A stretch of 64,000 bases of DNA from Marinilabilia rubra (GTDB lineage Bacteria; Bacteroidota; Bacteroidia; Bacteroidales; Marinilabiliaceae), in assembly GCF_003121985.1 (NCBI RefSeq), contig NZ_QEWP01000008.1, positions 62,001 to 126,000 of the forward strand, given 5' to 3'. Within the stretch, counting starts at the first letter, position 1. Each line of letters begins with the position of its first letter. The translations under genes and the position numbers were made by a program. Below are positions 41,492-52,644 of this stretch, one piece after another. Under the pieces are notes generated by a model. The model was not told the DNA's origin. It did not search any database and worked only from the letters and a program-made list of their open reading frames with translations.

Positions 41492-44400
41492 ATGGCAGTT
41501 GGAAAAAGACTTAGTAAAATAGCAAAAGAATGTAATGTGGGAATCAACACTATTGTTGAGTTTCTGCATAAGAAGGGGTTCGAGATTGAATCCAACCCGA
41601 ATACCAAAGTTTCGGAAGAGATGTATGACCTTCTGAAGCAAGAATACCGTTCTGACCTGACGGTTAAAATGGAATCAGAAAAACTGGTCGAAAGAAAACA
41701 AAAAGGGAAAAAGTCTTCAGTGTCTATTGAGGATTTGAAGGAAAATAGTGAAGACGGAGACGAAGAAGTCTCTGATGAAGACGTGGAGGAAACTCCTGTT
41801 GAGAGGCCCGTGAAGAAAGAAGAGAAGCCAACTGCCGAGGTTTCCACGCCTAAACCAAAAATGGATCTGAAGGTTGTTGGAAAGATAGATCTTGAGAAAA
41901 AAGAGAGAACAGCTGAGAAAGAAGAAGAGAAGGAAAAGAAGGAAGAGGTAAAAGAGGAAGAGGTAAAAGAGGAAAAGCCAGCTGCTGAAAAACAACCTTC
42001 TGAACAAAAGGATACTTCTGTCCCTGAAAAGGAAGAAGCAGATAAAAAAGATACTACACAGGAACACGATAAAGCCGGTAAACAACCCGAAAAACCTCAG
42101 GAAACCGGGGAATCGGGAGGTGAGGATAATGTGGATATTCCGGTGGAGGTACAAAAACCAGACAAAGATTTAAAAGTGGTTGGAAAAATTGACCTTGGAA
42201 AAGGGCCGGAATCCAAAAATACTTCTGAAAAGAAAAAAGAGGAGCCTCGAAAGCAGCATAAGCCTAAGGCCTCTAAGAAAGAAGAGAAGGAAGTGAAGCC
42301 GGAACCAAAGCCTCAGCGGAAGCAAGAAGAAGGCAAAAAGAAAAACGCTGAACAAGCTATAAGTGCTGAGCAAGCTGAAGCGCCCGATAAGGCCGCAGCG
42401 AAACAAAAGCCTGTTGAAAAAGAACAAGCCAAACAACAGGAAGAACAAACCGACGAAAAGAAGGATAAAGATAGTTTCATGCCTACCAAGGTGAAGAAGT
42501 TATCCGGCCCTACTGTTGTTGGGAAAATTGATCTTCCTTCAAATGCCCGGAATAATGAAAATAACCGGGATGAACAGCGCAAAAAGAAGAAAAAGCGTAA
42601 GCGCATCCGCAAAGAAAAAGAGCGGGTGAATATAAATGAGAAGCAACAACAACAGCAACAGCAAGGTGGTGGCGGTAAGACTTTGGAAAGGAAGGAGAAA
42701 CGCAAAAAGACCAAAGCTAAAAAACGTCCAGCTCGCCCCGAAGTAAGCGAAGAAGATGTTCAAAAGCAAATTAAGGAAACACTTGCTCGATTAACATCTA
42801 AAGGGAAATCAAAAGGAGCGAGACACCGTCGTGACAAGCGTGATGCAGCTGCTCAGAAAGAGCACGACGAGATGGAACGGATATCGGAAGAAAGCAAGGT
42901 GCTTAAAGTGACCGAGTTTTTGACCGCCAACGAGTTAGCCAGTCTTATGGACGTTCAGGTGAACCAGGTTATTGCGACCTGTATGAGCTTAGGGCTTTTC
43001 GTATCTATTAACCAGCGTTTGGATGCTGAGACCATTACCCTTGTTGCCGAGGAGTATGGTTATAAAGTTGAATTTATAAGCGTCGATGCTGCTGAAACTA
43101 TCGAAGAAGATATAGACGATCCTGAAGATCTGCAGGCACGTCCTCCTATTATTACCGTAATGGGACACGTTGACCACGGTAAGACGTCTCTTCTTGACCA
43201 TATTCGTAAAGCGAATGTAATTGCCGGTGAGGCAGGGGGTATAACCCAGCACATTGGAGCCTATAATGTTGAGATGCAGGATGGTCGTGAAATTACCTTT
43301 CTAGATACACCAGGTCACGAAGCCTTTACCGCAATGCGTGCCCGGGGTGCTCAGGTGACAGATATTGCCATTATTATTGTGGCTGCTGACGACAATGTAA
43401 TGCCTCAAACGGTAGAGGCCATAAATCACGCTTCGGCAGCAGGAGTTCCCATTGTGTTTGCAATCAACAAAATTGATAAACCCAATGCCAATCCTGATAA
43501 AGTGAAAGAAGAACTGGCTAATATGAATTACCTCATTGAAGAGTGGGGAGGTAAATATCAGTCGCAGGAAATAAGTGCCAAGAATGGTGTCAATATTGAC
43601 CAGTTGCTTGATAAGGTATTGCTTGAAGCTGATTTGTTAGAACTTAAGGCAAATCCTGAAAAGCCGGCAGTAGGTTCAGTTATTGAATCAACTCTGGACA
43701 GAGGTCGTGGATACGTGGCCACTCTTCTTGTTCAGGCAGGTACATTACGTACCGGAGATTTGATCCTTTCAGGGCAGTACTATGGTCACGTCAAAGCCAT
43801 GTTTAATGAGCGTAACCAAAACATTGATGAGGCCGGACCATCAGAACCGGTATTGATGCTTGGTCTTAACGGTGCTCCACAGGCAGGTGAGAAATTCCAT
43901 GTTATGGAAAATGAGCGTGAAGCCAAAGAGATTGCCACTAAACGTTCTCAGCTTCAGCGTGAGCAGGGACTTCGAACCCAGAAGCACATTACACTTGATG
44001 AAATTGGCCGCCGTATTGCCATCGGTAACTTCCAGGAACTTAATCTGGTTGTGAAAGGTGACGTGGATGGTTCTATCGAAGCATTGGCCGACTCATTAAT
44101 TAAGCTTTCTACCGAAGAGATTCAGGTGAATGTTATTCACAAAGCAGTTGGACAGATTTCAGAGTCAGACATCATGCTGGCGGCTGCATCAAATGCAATT
44201 GTTATTGGTTTCCAGGTACGACCATCTCTGGCTGCACGTCGAATTGCCGAGAAAGAAGAAATAGATATTCGTCTTTACTCCATTATTTACGATGCAATTG
44301 AAGAAATTACATCGGCTATGGAGGGTATGCTTTCACCTGAAATTAAGGAGCAGATTACGGCAACCGTCGAAATACGCGAAACCTTTAAGATTACGAAAGT

Positions 44401-44644
44401 CGGTACAATTGCCGGTTGTATGGTTAAAGAAGGTAAAGTGAAACGCAGCTCAAAGATCAGGGTTATTCGCGATGGTATTGTGATATTTACCGGCGAACTT
44501 GGTTCTCTTAAGCGCTTTAAGGACGATGCCAAAGAGGTCGCTTCGGGATATGAATGTGGCTTGAATATTAAGAATTTCAACGATATAAAAGTAGGCGATA
44601 TTATTGAAGCCTTTGAAGAAGTAGAAGTTTCCAGAACTCTTTAG
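41492..44644 (+). CDS. infB: Translation initiation factor IF-2
   Basis: 1050 aa from ATG 41492 ([15 protein letters not shown], the IF2_N helical domain). An upstream in-frame extension to 41420 is not credible. Residues about 60-440 are a low-complexity Lys/Glu/Gln/Pro linker. It contains a motif, VVGKIDL, repeated three times (about 127, 228 and 342), a short poly-Gln run and an Arg/Lys cluster. A second IF2_N-like helix set follows ([16 protein letters not shown]). G domain from about 557: [42 protein letters not shown]. Domains II, III and IV follow, ending EEVEVSRTL. It positions initiator tRNA-fMet on the 30S subunit; that tRNA is also encoded in this window. Confidence 0.97.
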   Translation: MAVGKRLSKIAKECNVGINTIVEFLHKKGFEIESNPNTKVSEEMYDLLKQEYRSDLTVKMESEKLVERKQKGKKSSVSIEDLKENSEDGDEEVSDEDVEETPVERPVKKEEKPTAEVSTPKPKMDLKVVGKIDLEKKERTAEKEEEKEKKEEVKEEEVKEEKPAAEKQPSEQKDTSVPEKEEADKKDTTQEHDKAGKQPEKPQETGESGGEDNVDIPVEVQKPDKDLKVVGKIDLGKGPESKNTSEKKKEEPRKQHKPKASKKEEKEVKPEPKPQRKQEEGKKKNAEQAISAEQAEAPDKAAAKQKPVEKEQAKQQEEQTDEKKDKDSFMPTKVKKLSGPTVVGKIDLPSNARNNENNRDEQRKKKKKRKRIRKEKERVNINEKQQQQQQQGGGGKTLERKEKRKKTKAKKRPARPEVSEEDVQKQIKETLARLTSKGKSKGARHRRDKRDAAAQKEHDEMERISEESKVLKVTEFLTANELASLMDVQVNQVIATCMSLGLFVSINQRLDAETITLVAEEYGYKVEFISVDAAETIEEDIDDPEDLQARPPIITVMGHVDHGKTSLLDHIRKANVIAGEAGGITQHIGAYNVEMQDGREITFLDTPGHEAFTAMRARGAQVTDIAIIIVAADDNVMPQTVEAINHASAAGVPIVFAINKIDKPNANPDKVKEELANMNYLIEEWGGKYQSQEISAKNGVNIDQLLDKVLLEADLLELKANPEKPAVGSVIESTLDRGRGYVATLLVQAGTLRTGDLILSGQYYGHVKAMFNERNQNIDEAGPSEPVLMLGLNGAPQAGEKFHVMENEREAKEIATKRSQLQREQGLRTQKHITLDEIGRRIAIGNFQELNLVVKGDVDGSIEALADSLIKLSTEEIQVNVIHKAVGQISESDIMLAAASNAIVIGFQVRPSLAARRIAEKEEIDIRLYSIIYDAIEEITSAMEGMLSPEIKEQITATVEIRETFKITKVGTIAGCMVKEGKVKRSSKIRVIRDGIVIFTGELGSLKRFKDDAKEVASGYECGLNIKNFNDIKVGDIIEAFEEVEVSRTL

Positions 44645-44667
44645 ATTATTCTGGAATGACTGAAATA

Positions 44668-44708
44668 AAAAAGGCGCTCGAATTTTTCGGGCGCCTTTTC
44701 TGTTTTTT
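44668..44708. terminator. Bidirectional terminator between infB and gcvH
   Basis: AAAAGGCGCtCGAA pairs with TTCGgGCGCCTTTT around a 3-nt loop (one G-T pair). Runs of T occur in both directions. It lies between convergent genes. Confidence 0.9.
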
Positions 44709-44721
44709 TTAAAGAGGAATG

Positions 44722-45099
44722 TTATCCAATCAATTCTTTATATTGAGCAGCGGACAACAGATCTTCGGCCTGATCGGGATCGGCCATTTCAATTTTAACC
44801 ATCCAACCGCCGTCATAAGGCTCTTTGTTTACTTTTTCGGGCTCGTTTTCCAGTTCTTCGTTGACTTCGATGATTTTTCCTGAAACTGGCATGTAAAGGT
44901 CTGAAACTGTTTTTACAGCTTCAATCGTTCCGAAAACTTCTTCTTTTTCGAGATCCTCATCTTCAGTCTCAATTTCAACAAAAACGATGTCACCCAATTC
45001 GTTTTGGGCAAAGTCTGTAATCCCGACGATGGCTACTCCGCCGTCAATTTTAACCCACTCGTGGTCTTTTGTGAATTTTAGGTTTTCCGGTATGTTCAT
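44722..45099 (-). CDS. gcvH: Glycine cleavage system H protein
   Basis: 126 aa starting at the ATG at 45099 (MNIPENLKFTKDHEWV); upstream residues of the longer frame do not fit the family. Lipoylated carrier of the glycine cleavage complex, moving the aminomethyl group between P, T and L proteins. The lipoyl site Lys is in GTIEAVKTVSDLYMP. Other family segments: GITDFAQNELGDIVFVE and EPYDGGWMVKIE. The protein is cytoplasmic. It is the last gene of the minus-strand run ruvA-sprA-gcvH, 83 nt after sprA; an AT-rich inverted repeat lies between them. Confidence 0.96.
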   Translation of the reverse strand: MNIPENLKFTKDHEWVKIDGGVAIVGITDFAQNELGDIVFVEIETEDEDLEKEEVFGTIEAVKTVSDLYMPVSGKIIEVNEELENEPEKVNKEPYDGGWMVKIEMADPDQAEDLLSAAQYKELIG

Positions 45100-45131
45100 A
45101 ACAATTTGTTGTTTATGGATTCTCTCCAAAA

Positions 45132-45158
45132 TTAGATAATTTTTTAGGAATTATCTAA
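45132..45158. repeat. Inverted repeat upstream of gcvH
   Basis: TTAGATAATT-N7-AATTATCTAA, a perfect 10-bp inverted repeat. On the minus strand it is followed by TTTTG, so it could end the sprA transcript or act as an operator; the same stretch, TAATTTTG, resembles a -7 element for gcvH. Confidence 0.5.
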
Positions 45159-45182
45159 CAGAAAATTTGGATATATTTTACA

Positions 45183-48100
45183 TTACTGTGCCAATGAAAA
45201 ACGGAAGCTGACCCCAACGTTTGTATTATATGTCGGGTAGGACGATGAAATGTAAGGATTGTTTATTTGTTTATCGTAAAAGAGTTGCACGTTAAATCGG
45301 TCGCTCAGGACATAATCTGCCGTTATTTTGAGGGTCGTTACTTTTTGCCCGGCAGTCATCTGGTTGGATTGCTCCTGAATTTTTCGGATGATGGAAAAGT
45401 TCTCACGGAATGACAAATCTGCCCTTAGGTTTAGATCTGAAGATATTTTCTTTTGACTGTCCGACTTCCCGAGAATCATATCCATTTGGTCAAATCGGTA
45501 GCCCAACCCAATTACCCATTCATTATTATAGTTTTCTATTAACTGATTGTTGTTAAGACTCAGATTCAGGATCCGACCTTTTTTATATTCGGCCCGGGTG
45601 CTGAAGTTACCGGCCCAGGTAATGTTGAATTGAAGGAAGGGCGAAAACTGCTCTGCTATTGTAACACCGTTTATAAGATATTTGGGGATAAAATTGTCTT
45701 GAGCATCTCTCACAAAGCTCAATCCATCACCATTTTTCTCCCATTCCAGGTTGGTTTGATAATTTCCGATGCTGTAGGTTGATGAGTAGGCATGACTAAC
45801 ATCAAATGACTTAATGTATTTCTTCAGAAAACTGATTTTGGAGAGACCTGTGTAGTTGATGCGCCAGTTTGGTTTTAAATGCATCAGTGAAGGGAAGGTT
45901 TCCGTAAAAATATTGTCAGCGCTTTTGCCTGAATACGCAGCCAGAAAAGCCGGAACCAATACCTCCCTGGATGTTAGATTGTATCCGTCCACTCCGGATA
46001 TTACCTCATGTCCAAGATCAGGATATCCCGAAGGGTTGTAAGCCAGACCGGCTATATTGGTGTTTTCATAATCGCCGGTTTCGGGATAATTGGATCCAAC
46101 CCGCTTTTCTCCCAGTCTTTGGGCAATGACCTCGCGATTTTCAAGAAACTGGTTAAATGCTTCCGATTCGTACGTTCCGGATCGTTCTACATTTTCGAAA
46201 GCAGTTGCAAGGGTGTTAAAAGACATAGAGAAGCTTCCGGATTCTGTTGTGTTAAAAACCCCTCTGAATTGATCTCCATTAAAAAGATAGTACTCGTTCA
46301 TATTGTTGGAATACCGTCTGCTGGCATTCAGATCAATCCTCAGTCCATCGATGGGTTCTATTGTTGCCCTGATACTCAAATCTTCTGAGTGGGTCATAAT
46401 GTATGGACTGTTGAGTGTGCTGTCGGTCGTTAACCAGTTATTTTCGACTGCTTTCATTGCAAAGTCACGATCCTGCCAACCCAATAAAAATGGAATACCG
46501 GGGGCTTTTGTGCCTCTCACATTCTGGTTGCCCAGAAACCCTGATTCCGGCATGTAGCCCGGAAGAGCAGTTCCGTTATTGGATGAATACGAGATAGACA
46601 CATTTTTTATTCCGGTAGCAATTTTGAGAAGGTTGTCGGCAACAATTTTTATGGGTGAAGTTGCCAGCTGTCTTTGACCGGTGATAAGTGTTCTGGCATT
46701 GGATATCTTGCGTGAGGCGGTAAAGGTAACTGTGTTGGCATCAATCACCTGGGTTTGGCCTTGTATCGGACGACCGTTGCTGTCAAAGATTCTTACCTGC
46801 ACATCCCTTGTATCCAGTTTGTGCTCAATGGTAAGAGGGGTGTCTTTCTCAATGTTCAGGTTATGGCTTGTGAAACGAAGACGCTCACCCCCCCCGGCTT
46901 GCCTTTGAGGGCGTGACAGGTTCTGAATATACTGAACCTTGTTGAACAAACCTGTGAAATTGAGTTGAGCATTACCTTGTATGGTGTTGGAGTTCCGTAT
47001 GGTATTTCCCCAGTTGTAATCTTCTTTTGTGATAGGGCCTTGCTGCCAGTTAAACAAAGCTCCGTAGTTGACATTGGCTGAAGTCCAGTCCATCATAGGG
47101 AGCTTATTGATGGGCAATCTATAGCTGGCGTTAATATTGTGCTGATAATTAGTGGTTCGTCCCAGAGACATAATGTTCCCCATTACTGAATCTTTCCAAA
47201 GCTCATATTCGTCTTTGTAAAGATCTCTGTTCACAGGTCCCTCCGGCTCATCAATCCTTGCATTGGTCGTAGTTCTGAAATCCACTTTCAGAGATTTTGA
47301 AAGATTATAGGTCATTTCAAAATAGCGGTTCCAGTTAAAATCTTTTCTAACAGAAACGGGAATCTGGAAATTTGGGTTGTTAACATTTCTCAACTGGGAT
47401 TCAGTATAATCTCTCATCAACTCCCACCGGTAGTTAATCTGACTTGGTAATAAGTAAAAATTAAAGTCTCTGACCAATCGGAGCGCATTGCCTTTTACTT
47501 TTTTAAAGGGTTCAACAATCTTTGGTTGGGCTGAGTAGTTGTAAGCGAGAATTCCCCGGTAGTTTTTATCTGTTTTGTATTCGGTGTTTACATCCCGGTG
47601 CTCTGTTTCGTTGTATGAATAAGTTGCGCTGAGATTCGAAATGTCGTATATCTTTGCTTTATTTTCTTTAGGTTTCAGCCTTACATTTGTGAGGTTAAAA
47701 CTTTTGCGTTTTGTATGATCTTCTGCCAAATCTTTGATGCTGTCTCTTTCCGTCTTTGTAGATGCATTATCCATAGCTACATCCATGGGGATGTCCGGAT
47801 CGAGTGGGAAATATTCAGGAGTAGCGACTTGTTCGCTGACACTAACATACATTGGGGCCGATAATCTGGATTCAGGTCCCAGAAGTTTTCCTAATTCCAG
47901 GTTGGTGGCAATATCGTATTGGTAATAGTCTTCCTGACTGCGTTCGTTTACACTCTGTTCAATTCCGCCAAAGCCAATGGTTTGTACCTTTCCGGCCATA
48001 GAAATGCTTCCCAGATCTGCCAGTTTTACATTCATTCGGGCATTGGCTGCCCATCCCCCTTCTTCGTCAAAATCAGATAGTCTTAGCTCATTAAACCACA

Positions 48101-51100
48101 CTTCTGTTGTTTTGTTGTTGATGGAGTTGTTGCGTATACCAATCATAATTGATCGTACATTGGCCAGGCTGGGATTACCTTTTATTCCCACATAATTGTC
48201 CGGGTTCTCCGGGTCTACCAGGATAAATTTCCGTGTGACAGCAGCATTGCTGTCACCTCTTCGGGTGGCATCATTTCGCTCAATCTTAATTTTCTGAAGC
48301 AGCTCAATGGGGATGTCGAAACGATTGTCCTCGGGCCATACAATAAATCTGTCGCTGGTGGAATTGTTACTGTAAGTGCCTGCAGGTGTCAGTTTTAATG
48401 GGATTTCGTATTCGTAATAGTTGTTTTTAAAATCAGTCCCCAGCCTTATGAAAGCCACAATCTCATCGTCTTCAAGAGGGTAGCCGGTAACCTCCTCTGC
48501 GTGAACTTCCATTTTAATACGCCTGTATTGGCGCATGTCCATGTTCAGAGTTTTGTAAACGGCTCTTGCATCTCCACCGGCAAGCTCACTTGCTTTTAGC
48601 ACAATAGATTGTTCGTTGAGCTGTCTTATTTGCGGATTTCCCGGATCAATAACCCTGTCAATGCCGGGGGGAAGCACGTAATTGACCGGTTTTCTTGTGC
48701 CATTTTCCTCAATATTTACCGTGGCCACTTCAAATTGGGTTTGAGGAGAGGGGGATACCATGTCATCAATCTCAAAAAGTTCATCGTTGTATTTGCGCCA
48801 GTCGGAACGAACTAAATCCATCGTTGCAAATCTTAATATGACTGTATCTCTGAAGTTTTTAAGGTACATACGCATGAAACGTACCGAACTGAGATCCCTT
48901 AACTCGCCAACTGTGGTATCCGGTTCGCTAACCGGAACTTTGAATTGGTACCATTTAACAGAGCTGGTTTTCCCGTTTTTTAATTTGACAGTAGACTCTA
49001 TTTCATCGGTAATAAAATTTTCTCCCACATTCATATTCTCGGGACGAAGATTGATGTGGTACTGAAAATAGCTTTCCGTTTCGCTAAGTGTATTATCACG
49101 GTTAATATCTTCACCATCCGGAATAGTTGATGAAGCTGTACTGTAGCTTTCATCAGAATATTCTGAGGGCACGGAGTTGCCCTCGGGGTTGTTAAAGTTT
49201 TTGTAACGATCAAGGATTCCGGTTTCAGCTCTGTCAAAATCGCTTCCTCTGTAATGGTGATAATCATCTGCTGACGGGTCGTTCATGATTTCCTTGTGCG
49301 CTTCTTCAGAAAGGCCACCTGATCCAAACAGGTTGTTGACCATCTGGATGAAGGGGTGTGGGTTTTTCTGGTAGAAGGTTCTTTCATCATCAGAGTTTAG
49401 CCCATCCAGACCAATGTCCTGCATAAACCGGGCCTCCGGGTCGTTGCTGAAGGCATTTACCAGACTTTGCTTCGTTGGAATGTAACCCCATGCGGTGCTG
49501 TCTACAGCAAAAGGATCTTCCGGGCCTGGCATTCCCTGCTCAAAAAACTTGCGGGAATCGCGAAGAATGTCTTCCGAAATATTACCAAGGTTGATATACA
49601 TGTCACCACCCTGGTTAGGGCCATCTTCGTATACAAAAGGGTCCATCACCCAGAATTCAATGTATTCAACATTGGCAGACTCAAAGTCACTGGTTTGAAT
49701 TTCGCGCATGATACCGGCCCATCTTTCCTCAGGGTTATTAAGTTTTCCTTCGGGAGAGAGATTGGTGTCAAAATTGTATGGGCCACGCTCATCGGGGTAA
49801 TAAGCAAGGTTGAGAACCGGAATGTTAGTGGGTTCTCCGTAAGCGCTCTCCCGGTAAGGGAATATCTCCTTCTCAAAAACTTCCCGTACAAAATGGCTGG
49901 ATTGCTGTTCGGGATTTTGTCGAAGGTGACCGGGTGTTAGATTGTTATTTCTTAAAAACAGTGGATCAATGACGTACCAGGCAATTTTAGCCCGGTTGAA
50001 TCCATAAGAGAGGTCGTCAATATTTCCAGCCTCGGGAAACTCAGCGCTTTGTCCCTGAGGTGTACTTGCCAGTTTCCAGGCTGTCCAGTTTTTGATATCA
50101 ATTGGAATCTCGCTGCCCTCAAAATCATCTATGTAGGATGTGCCCTCTTCCTCTATGACATTGGGGTGTCCCGGTACTAACTGAGCAAATTCTCCTTCAA
50201 ATGAGACAGAGGAGGGGGTTGTGGTTTCTACCATGGGCAGCTTGTCAATGAGATTGGTGAGGCCATTGGATTCCGTGTAATATGCGGTGTTTAATCCCCA
50301 TATTGTATTGGCAATTGGTTCGTCGCCAAAGTTTACCTTTTGTGTAAGCGGACGTTCCCTAAGGTGCATCAGGGTGGCGCCTACATTGAAATCTTCATTG
50401 AACTGATAATTCAGGTGGGTTCCAAGCAATGTCTTGGTCTGGAGATTAAACATTTCCTGGCTCTCCAGGGAGACCTGGATGGGTGTGCCTGATTCCAGAA
50501 GGCCTTCATTTAGTATTCTGATGCGTCCGGTGGTGTAGTCTACTGAGTAATCCTGGTTTTCAGTCAGTCGAATACCACCTGCTGTTACCACAACTGAACC
50601 TTCGGGGATGTTGAAAGCATTGAGGGATATTTCGCTGCTGACAGAAGATTTGTACGTTCCGCGTAGTTTAAATTTGTTTTTCTCAGCAAACTGGGAAGCC
50701 ACTGTTAAAGTGGAATCATAAAGCGCATTGAAAACATACTTGTCAATTAATGCCGGATTTCCACTGAGCTTTCCCTCCAGATGCTGTCCAAATGGTTCAA
50801 CTACAGGGAATACAACCCTTCCCTGATCTGCAAGAATGGTGTATCCGGGCACAAAGTCAAACGTTCCGTCGGGATAGGGTTCCTGGTTCCCGTCCAGTCT
50901 GTCGAGTCCCATTACGCTTATTAGCAACTCTCCATTTATTCCTCCTTCGTCCGGTTTAGGACCTTCGGGAAAGTAATTGATGAAAGAGCCTTGGGAATCA
51001 TCCAGATAAACGACATCCATAATGAAATCTTCGGGACTTACCTGATAGGCTCCAATGGCATAAATGTTTTTCATCATCAAATCCCAGGTCTTTACCCTTG

Positions 51101-52616
51101 GAGAAAGTAAGGTTCCTTTAAGAAGTTTTAAGTAAAGACTACTGGGCGCTTCAATTCCGCTGGTACTGAGTTCTCCAACTTTGTAAACCTGGCCATTGTA
51201 AGTGTATTCATATGCTACTGCCAGAACTTCATCATCGTTAAGAGGGCTGTTAAGAGAGATGTACCCCAGCTTGCTGTGGAGGGTGTATTGAGATTGATCC
51301 AGCAGACGGGCATTTTCAATTTTTTCGTACTCTCGAGCGCCTCTGAATCCCTGAGACTCCAATGCTGCAAAGGTAGAGGAAACCTGGTTGATGTCACGGG
51401 CAGCCGAGTAAGTATTGTTCATCTGCTGGTAGAGATTGTTGGCGTCATTGGAAGGCAATGCTCCCGGTTGACCCGACCAAATTCCGGGATTGGTGAGATT
51501 ATTACTGCTTTCTGCCAGATCCGCAAAAGCGATAATGTTTCTTGACTCATCAAAATCGTTGCTGCGGTTAGTTATCCACACCTCAATTTTTGTAATGTTA
51601 AAAGGGGAGTTTATCACCGGCAGGTTTTTCATCGCTTCATTATACCTTTCCCGAAAGTGGTGTGAAAGAAAAAAGTGCCTGTTTTTGTCATACTCGTCCG
51701 CACTTATTTCAAAATCCTGTTGCTGGGCTCCTCCCTGAATGTCCATGGTGGAAGTCTCACCTTTTTGTTGTGAGAAGATTGAAGTTACAGTTAGGCGGCC
51801 AAACTGCATTTCCGTTTTGACACCGAAAAGACTTTGACTACCCGTAATTAGTGTTCCCGGTAATGGCAAAGTAACGTTTCCGGCTTCCACTTTTTGCAGG
51901 ATTTCATCTTCGTGACCGGTGTATTCCAGGTTGATTTGATTTTCAAAATCAAAGGTTGCCTCAGTGTTGTAATTTATGCCCATCCGGAGTTTGTCACCGA
52001 TGTTTCCGGTTATGTTCATTTGTATTTTTTCCTGAAAATCAAAGGTTGTGGTTTTACGCATGCGTTCCTGAAGCGTGGGGTTATCAATGCGTGTATGATT
52101 AACTCCTATCTGCAGCTCTGCAATTCCCTGGGGACGTATATTGATGGTTCCGCTTCCAAAAATACTTTCTACCGCTTTGCCGGCGCCTATTTGGATACCA
52201 CTCCCGCGGGGGGCTCCATCTGAGTCAAGTTTATTGTTATCCCAATAATTGAGCATGGATTGACGCATCTCTTTACGTCTGTACTCCTCTACGGTCATGG
52301 AGTAGGGAAGCTTAACAGGTATATCCCCTACCATTTTATAAAGGTTGACCAATCCTGTTTGGGGATCATACTCGGCCCGGTAAGATATATTTTCCGGTTG
52401 AGGGATTATCGGGGAGGTTTCCTCATCAATATTTTTGGTTACATGTTCGGGATGGGCAATTCTTTTGAAATCAAATTGAGTCGTATCCGGCTGCTGCATC
52501 ACCTGGGAGTTTTGTGGTGATTGAAGTCCGGGGTGGCCGGGAGTGGCTCCCACGAATGCAATCAGGGAGGTTAGAGCCAGAGAAAACAATATATGTTTAG
52601 AGTATTTTTTCAGCAT
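45183..52616 (-). CDS. sprA: T9SS outer-membrane translocon SprA
   Basis: 2477 aa, close to the F. johnsoniae SprA size (about 2400). Signal peptide at residues 1-25 (ILFSLALTSLIAFVGA). The conserved N-terminal region reads LPYSMTVEEYRRKEMRQSMLNYW and is followed by the beta-rich SprA_N pattern, with LQIGVNHTRIDNPTLQER and KLRMGINYNTEATFDFENQINLEY. Two large extracellular/plug-like regions contain ASYIDDFEG-type (TSYIDDFEGSEIPIDI) and EVWFNELRLSDFDE segments. The C-terminus alternates strand-like stretches to the final VGVSFRFSLAQ. SprA forms a 36-strand barrel, the conduit for T9SS cargo such as the protein at 128-1156. Transcribed with ruvA, 28 nt upstream. Confidence 0.97.
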   Translation of the reverse strand: MLKKYSKHILFSLALTSLIAFVGATPGHPGLQSPQNSQVMQQPDTTQFDFKRIAHPEHVTKNIDEETSPIIPQPENISYRAEYDPQTGLVNLYKMVGDIPVKLPYSMTVEEYRRKEMRQSMLNYWDNNKLDSDGAPRGSGIQIGAGKAVESIFGSGTINIRPQGIAELQIGVNHTRIDNPTLQERMRKTTTFDFQEKIQMNITGNIGDKLRMGINYNTEATFDFENQINLEYTGHEDEILQKVEAGNVTLPLPGTLITGSQSLFGVKTEMQFGRLTVTSIFSQQKGETSTMDIQGGAQQQDFEISADEYDKNRHFFLSHHFRERYNEAMKNLPVINSPFNITKIEVWITNRSNDFDESRNIIAFADLAESSNNLTNPGIWSGQPGALPSNDANNLYQQMNNTYSAARDINQVSSTFAALESQGFRGAREYEKIENARLLDQSQYTLHSKLGYISLNSPLNDDEVLAVAYEYTYNGQVYKVGELSTSGIEAPSSLYLKLLKGTLLSPRVKTWDLMMKNIYAIGAYQVSPEDFIMDVVYLDDSQGSFINYFPEGPKPDEGGINGELLISVMGLDRLDGNQEPYPDGTFDFVPGYTILADQGRVVFPVVEPFGQHLEGKLSGNPALIDKYVFNALYDSTLTVASQFAEKNKFKLRGTYKSSVSSEISLNAFNIPEGSVVVTAGGIRLTENQDYSVDYTTGRIRILNEGLLESGTPIQVSLESQEMFNLQTKTLLGTHLNYQFNEDFNVGATLMHLRERPLTQKVNFGDEPIANTIWGLNTAYYTESNGLTNLIDKLPMVETTTPSSVSFEGEFAQLVPGHPNVIEEEGTSYIDDFEGSEIPIDIKNWTAWKLASTPQGQSAEFPEAGNIDDLSYGFNRAKIAWYVIDPLFLRNNNLTPGHLRQNPEQQSSHFVREVFEKEIFPYRESAYGEPTNIPVLNLAYYPDERGPYNFDTNLSPEGKLNNPEERWAGIMREIQTSDFESANVEYIEFWVMDPFVYEDGPNQGGDMYINLGNISEDILRDSRKFFEQGMPGPEDPFAVDSTAWGYIPTKQSLVNAFSNDPEARFMQDIGLDGLNSDDERTFYQKNPHPFIQMVNNLFGSGGLSEEAHKEIMNDPSADDYHHYRGSDFDRAETGILDRYKNFNNPEGNSVPSEYSDESYSTASSTIPDGEDINRDNTLSETESYFQYHINLRPENMNVGENFITDEIESTVKLKNGKTSSVKWYQFKVPVSEPDTTVGELRDLSSVRFMRMYLKNFRDTVILRFATMDLVRSDWRKYNDELFEIDDMVSPSPQTQFEVATVNIEENGTRKPVNYVLPPGIDRVIDPGNPQIRQLNEQSIVLKASELAGGDARAVYKTLNMDMRQYRRIKMEVHAEEVTGYPLEDDEIVAFIRLGTDFKNNYYEYEIPLKLTPAGTYSNNSTSDRFIVWPEDNRFDIPIELLQKIKIERNDATRRGDSNAAVTRKFILVDPENPDNYVGIKGNPSLANVRSIMIGIRNNSINNKTTEVWFNELRLSDFDEEGGWAANARMNVKLADLGSISMAGKVQTIGFGGIEQSVNERSQEDYYQYDIATNLELGKLLGPESRLSAPMYVSVSEQVATPEYFPLDPDIPMDVAMDNASTKTERDSIKDLAEDHTKRKSFNLTNVRLKPKENKAKIYDISNLSATYSYNETEHRDVNTEYKTDKNYRGILAYNYSAQPKIVEPFKKVKGNALRLVRDFNFYLLPSQINYRWELMRDYTESQLRNVNNPNFQIPVSVRKDFNWNRYFEMTYNLSKSLKVDFRTTTNARIDEPEGPVNRDLYKDEYELWKDSVMGNIMSLGRTTNYQHNINASYRLPINKLPMMDWTSANVNYGALFNWQQGPITKEDYNWGNTIRNSNTIQGNAQLNFTGLFNKVQYIQNLSRPQRQAGGGERLRFTSHNLNIEKDTPLTIEHKLDTRDVQVRIFDSNGRPIQGQTQVIDANTVTFTASRKISNARTLITGQRQLATSPIKIVADNLLKIATGIKNVSISYSSNNGTALPGYMPESGFLGNQNVRGTKAPGIPFLLGWQDRDFAMKAVENNWLTTDSTLNSPYIMTHSEDLSIRATIEPIDGLRIDLNASRRYSNNMNEYYLFNGDQFRGVFNTTESGSFSMSFNTLATAFENVERSGTYESEAFNQFLENREVIAQRLGEKRVGSNYPETGDYENTNIAGLAYNPSGYPDLGHEVISGVDGYNLTSREVLVPAFLAAYSGKSADNIFTETFPSLMHLKPNWRINYTGLSKISFLKKYIKSFDVSHAYSSTYSIGNYQTNLEWEKNGDGLSFVRDAQDNFIPKYLINGVTIAEQFSPFLQFNITWAGNFSTRAEYKKGRILNLSLNNNQLIENYNNEWVIGLGYRFDQMDMILGKSDSQKKISSDLNLRADLSFRENFSIIRKIQEQSNQMTAGQKVTTLKITADYVLSDRFNVQLFYDKQINNPYISSSYPTYNTNVGVSFRFSLAQ

Positions 52617-52644
52617 TCAACTAGGTGCAATTGATAAAGGAGTC

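Noticed and set aside
41717-42769. Several overlapping Phe/Leu-rich frames on the minus strand opposite infB
   Set aside because: They are the antisense of the Lys/Glu-rich IF-2 linker; composition explains the open frames and they match no family.
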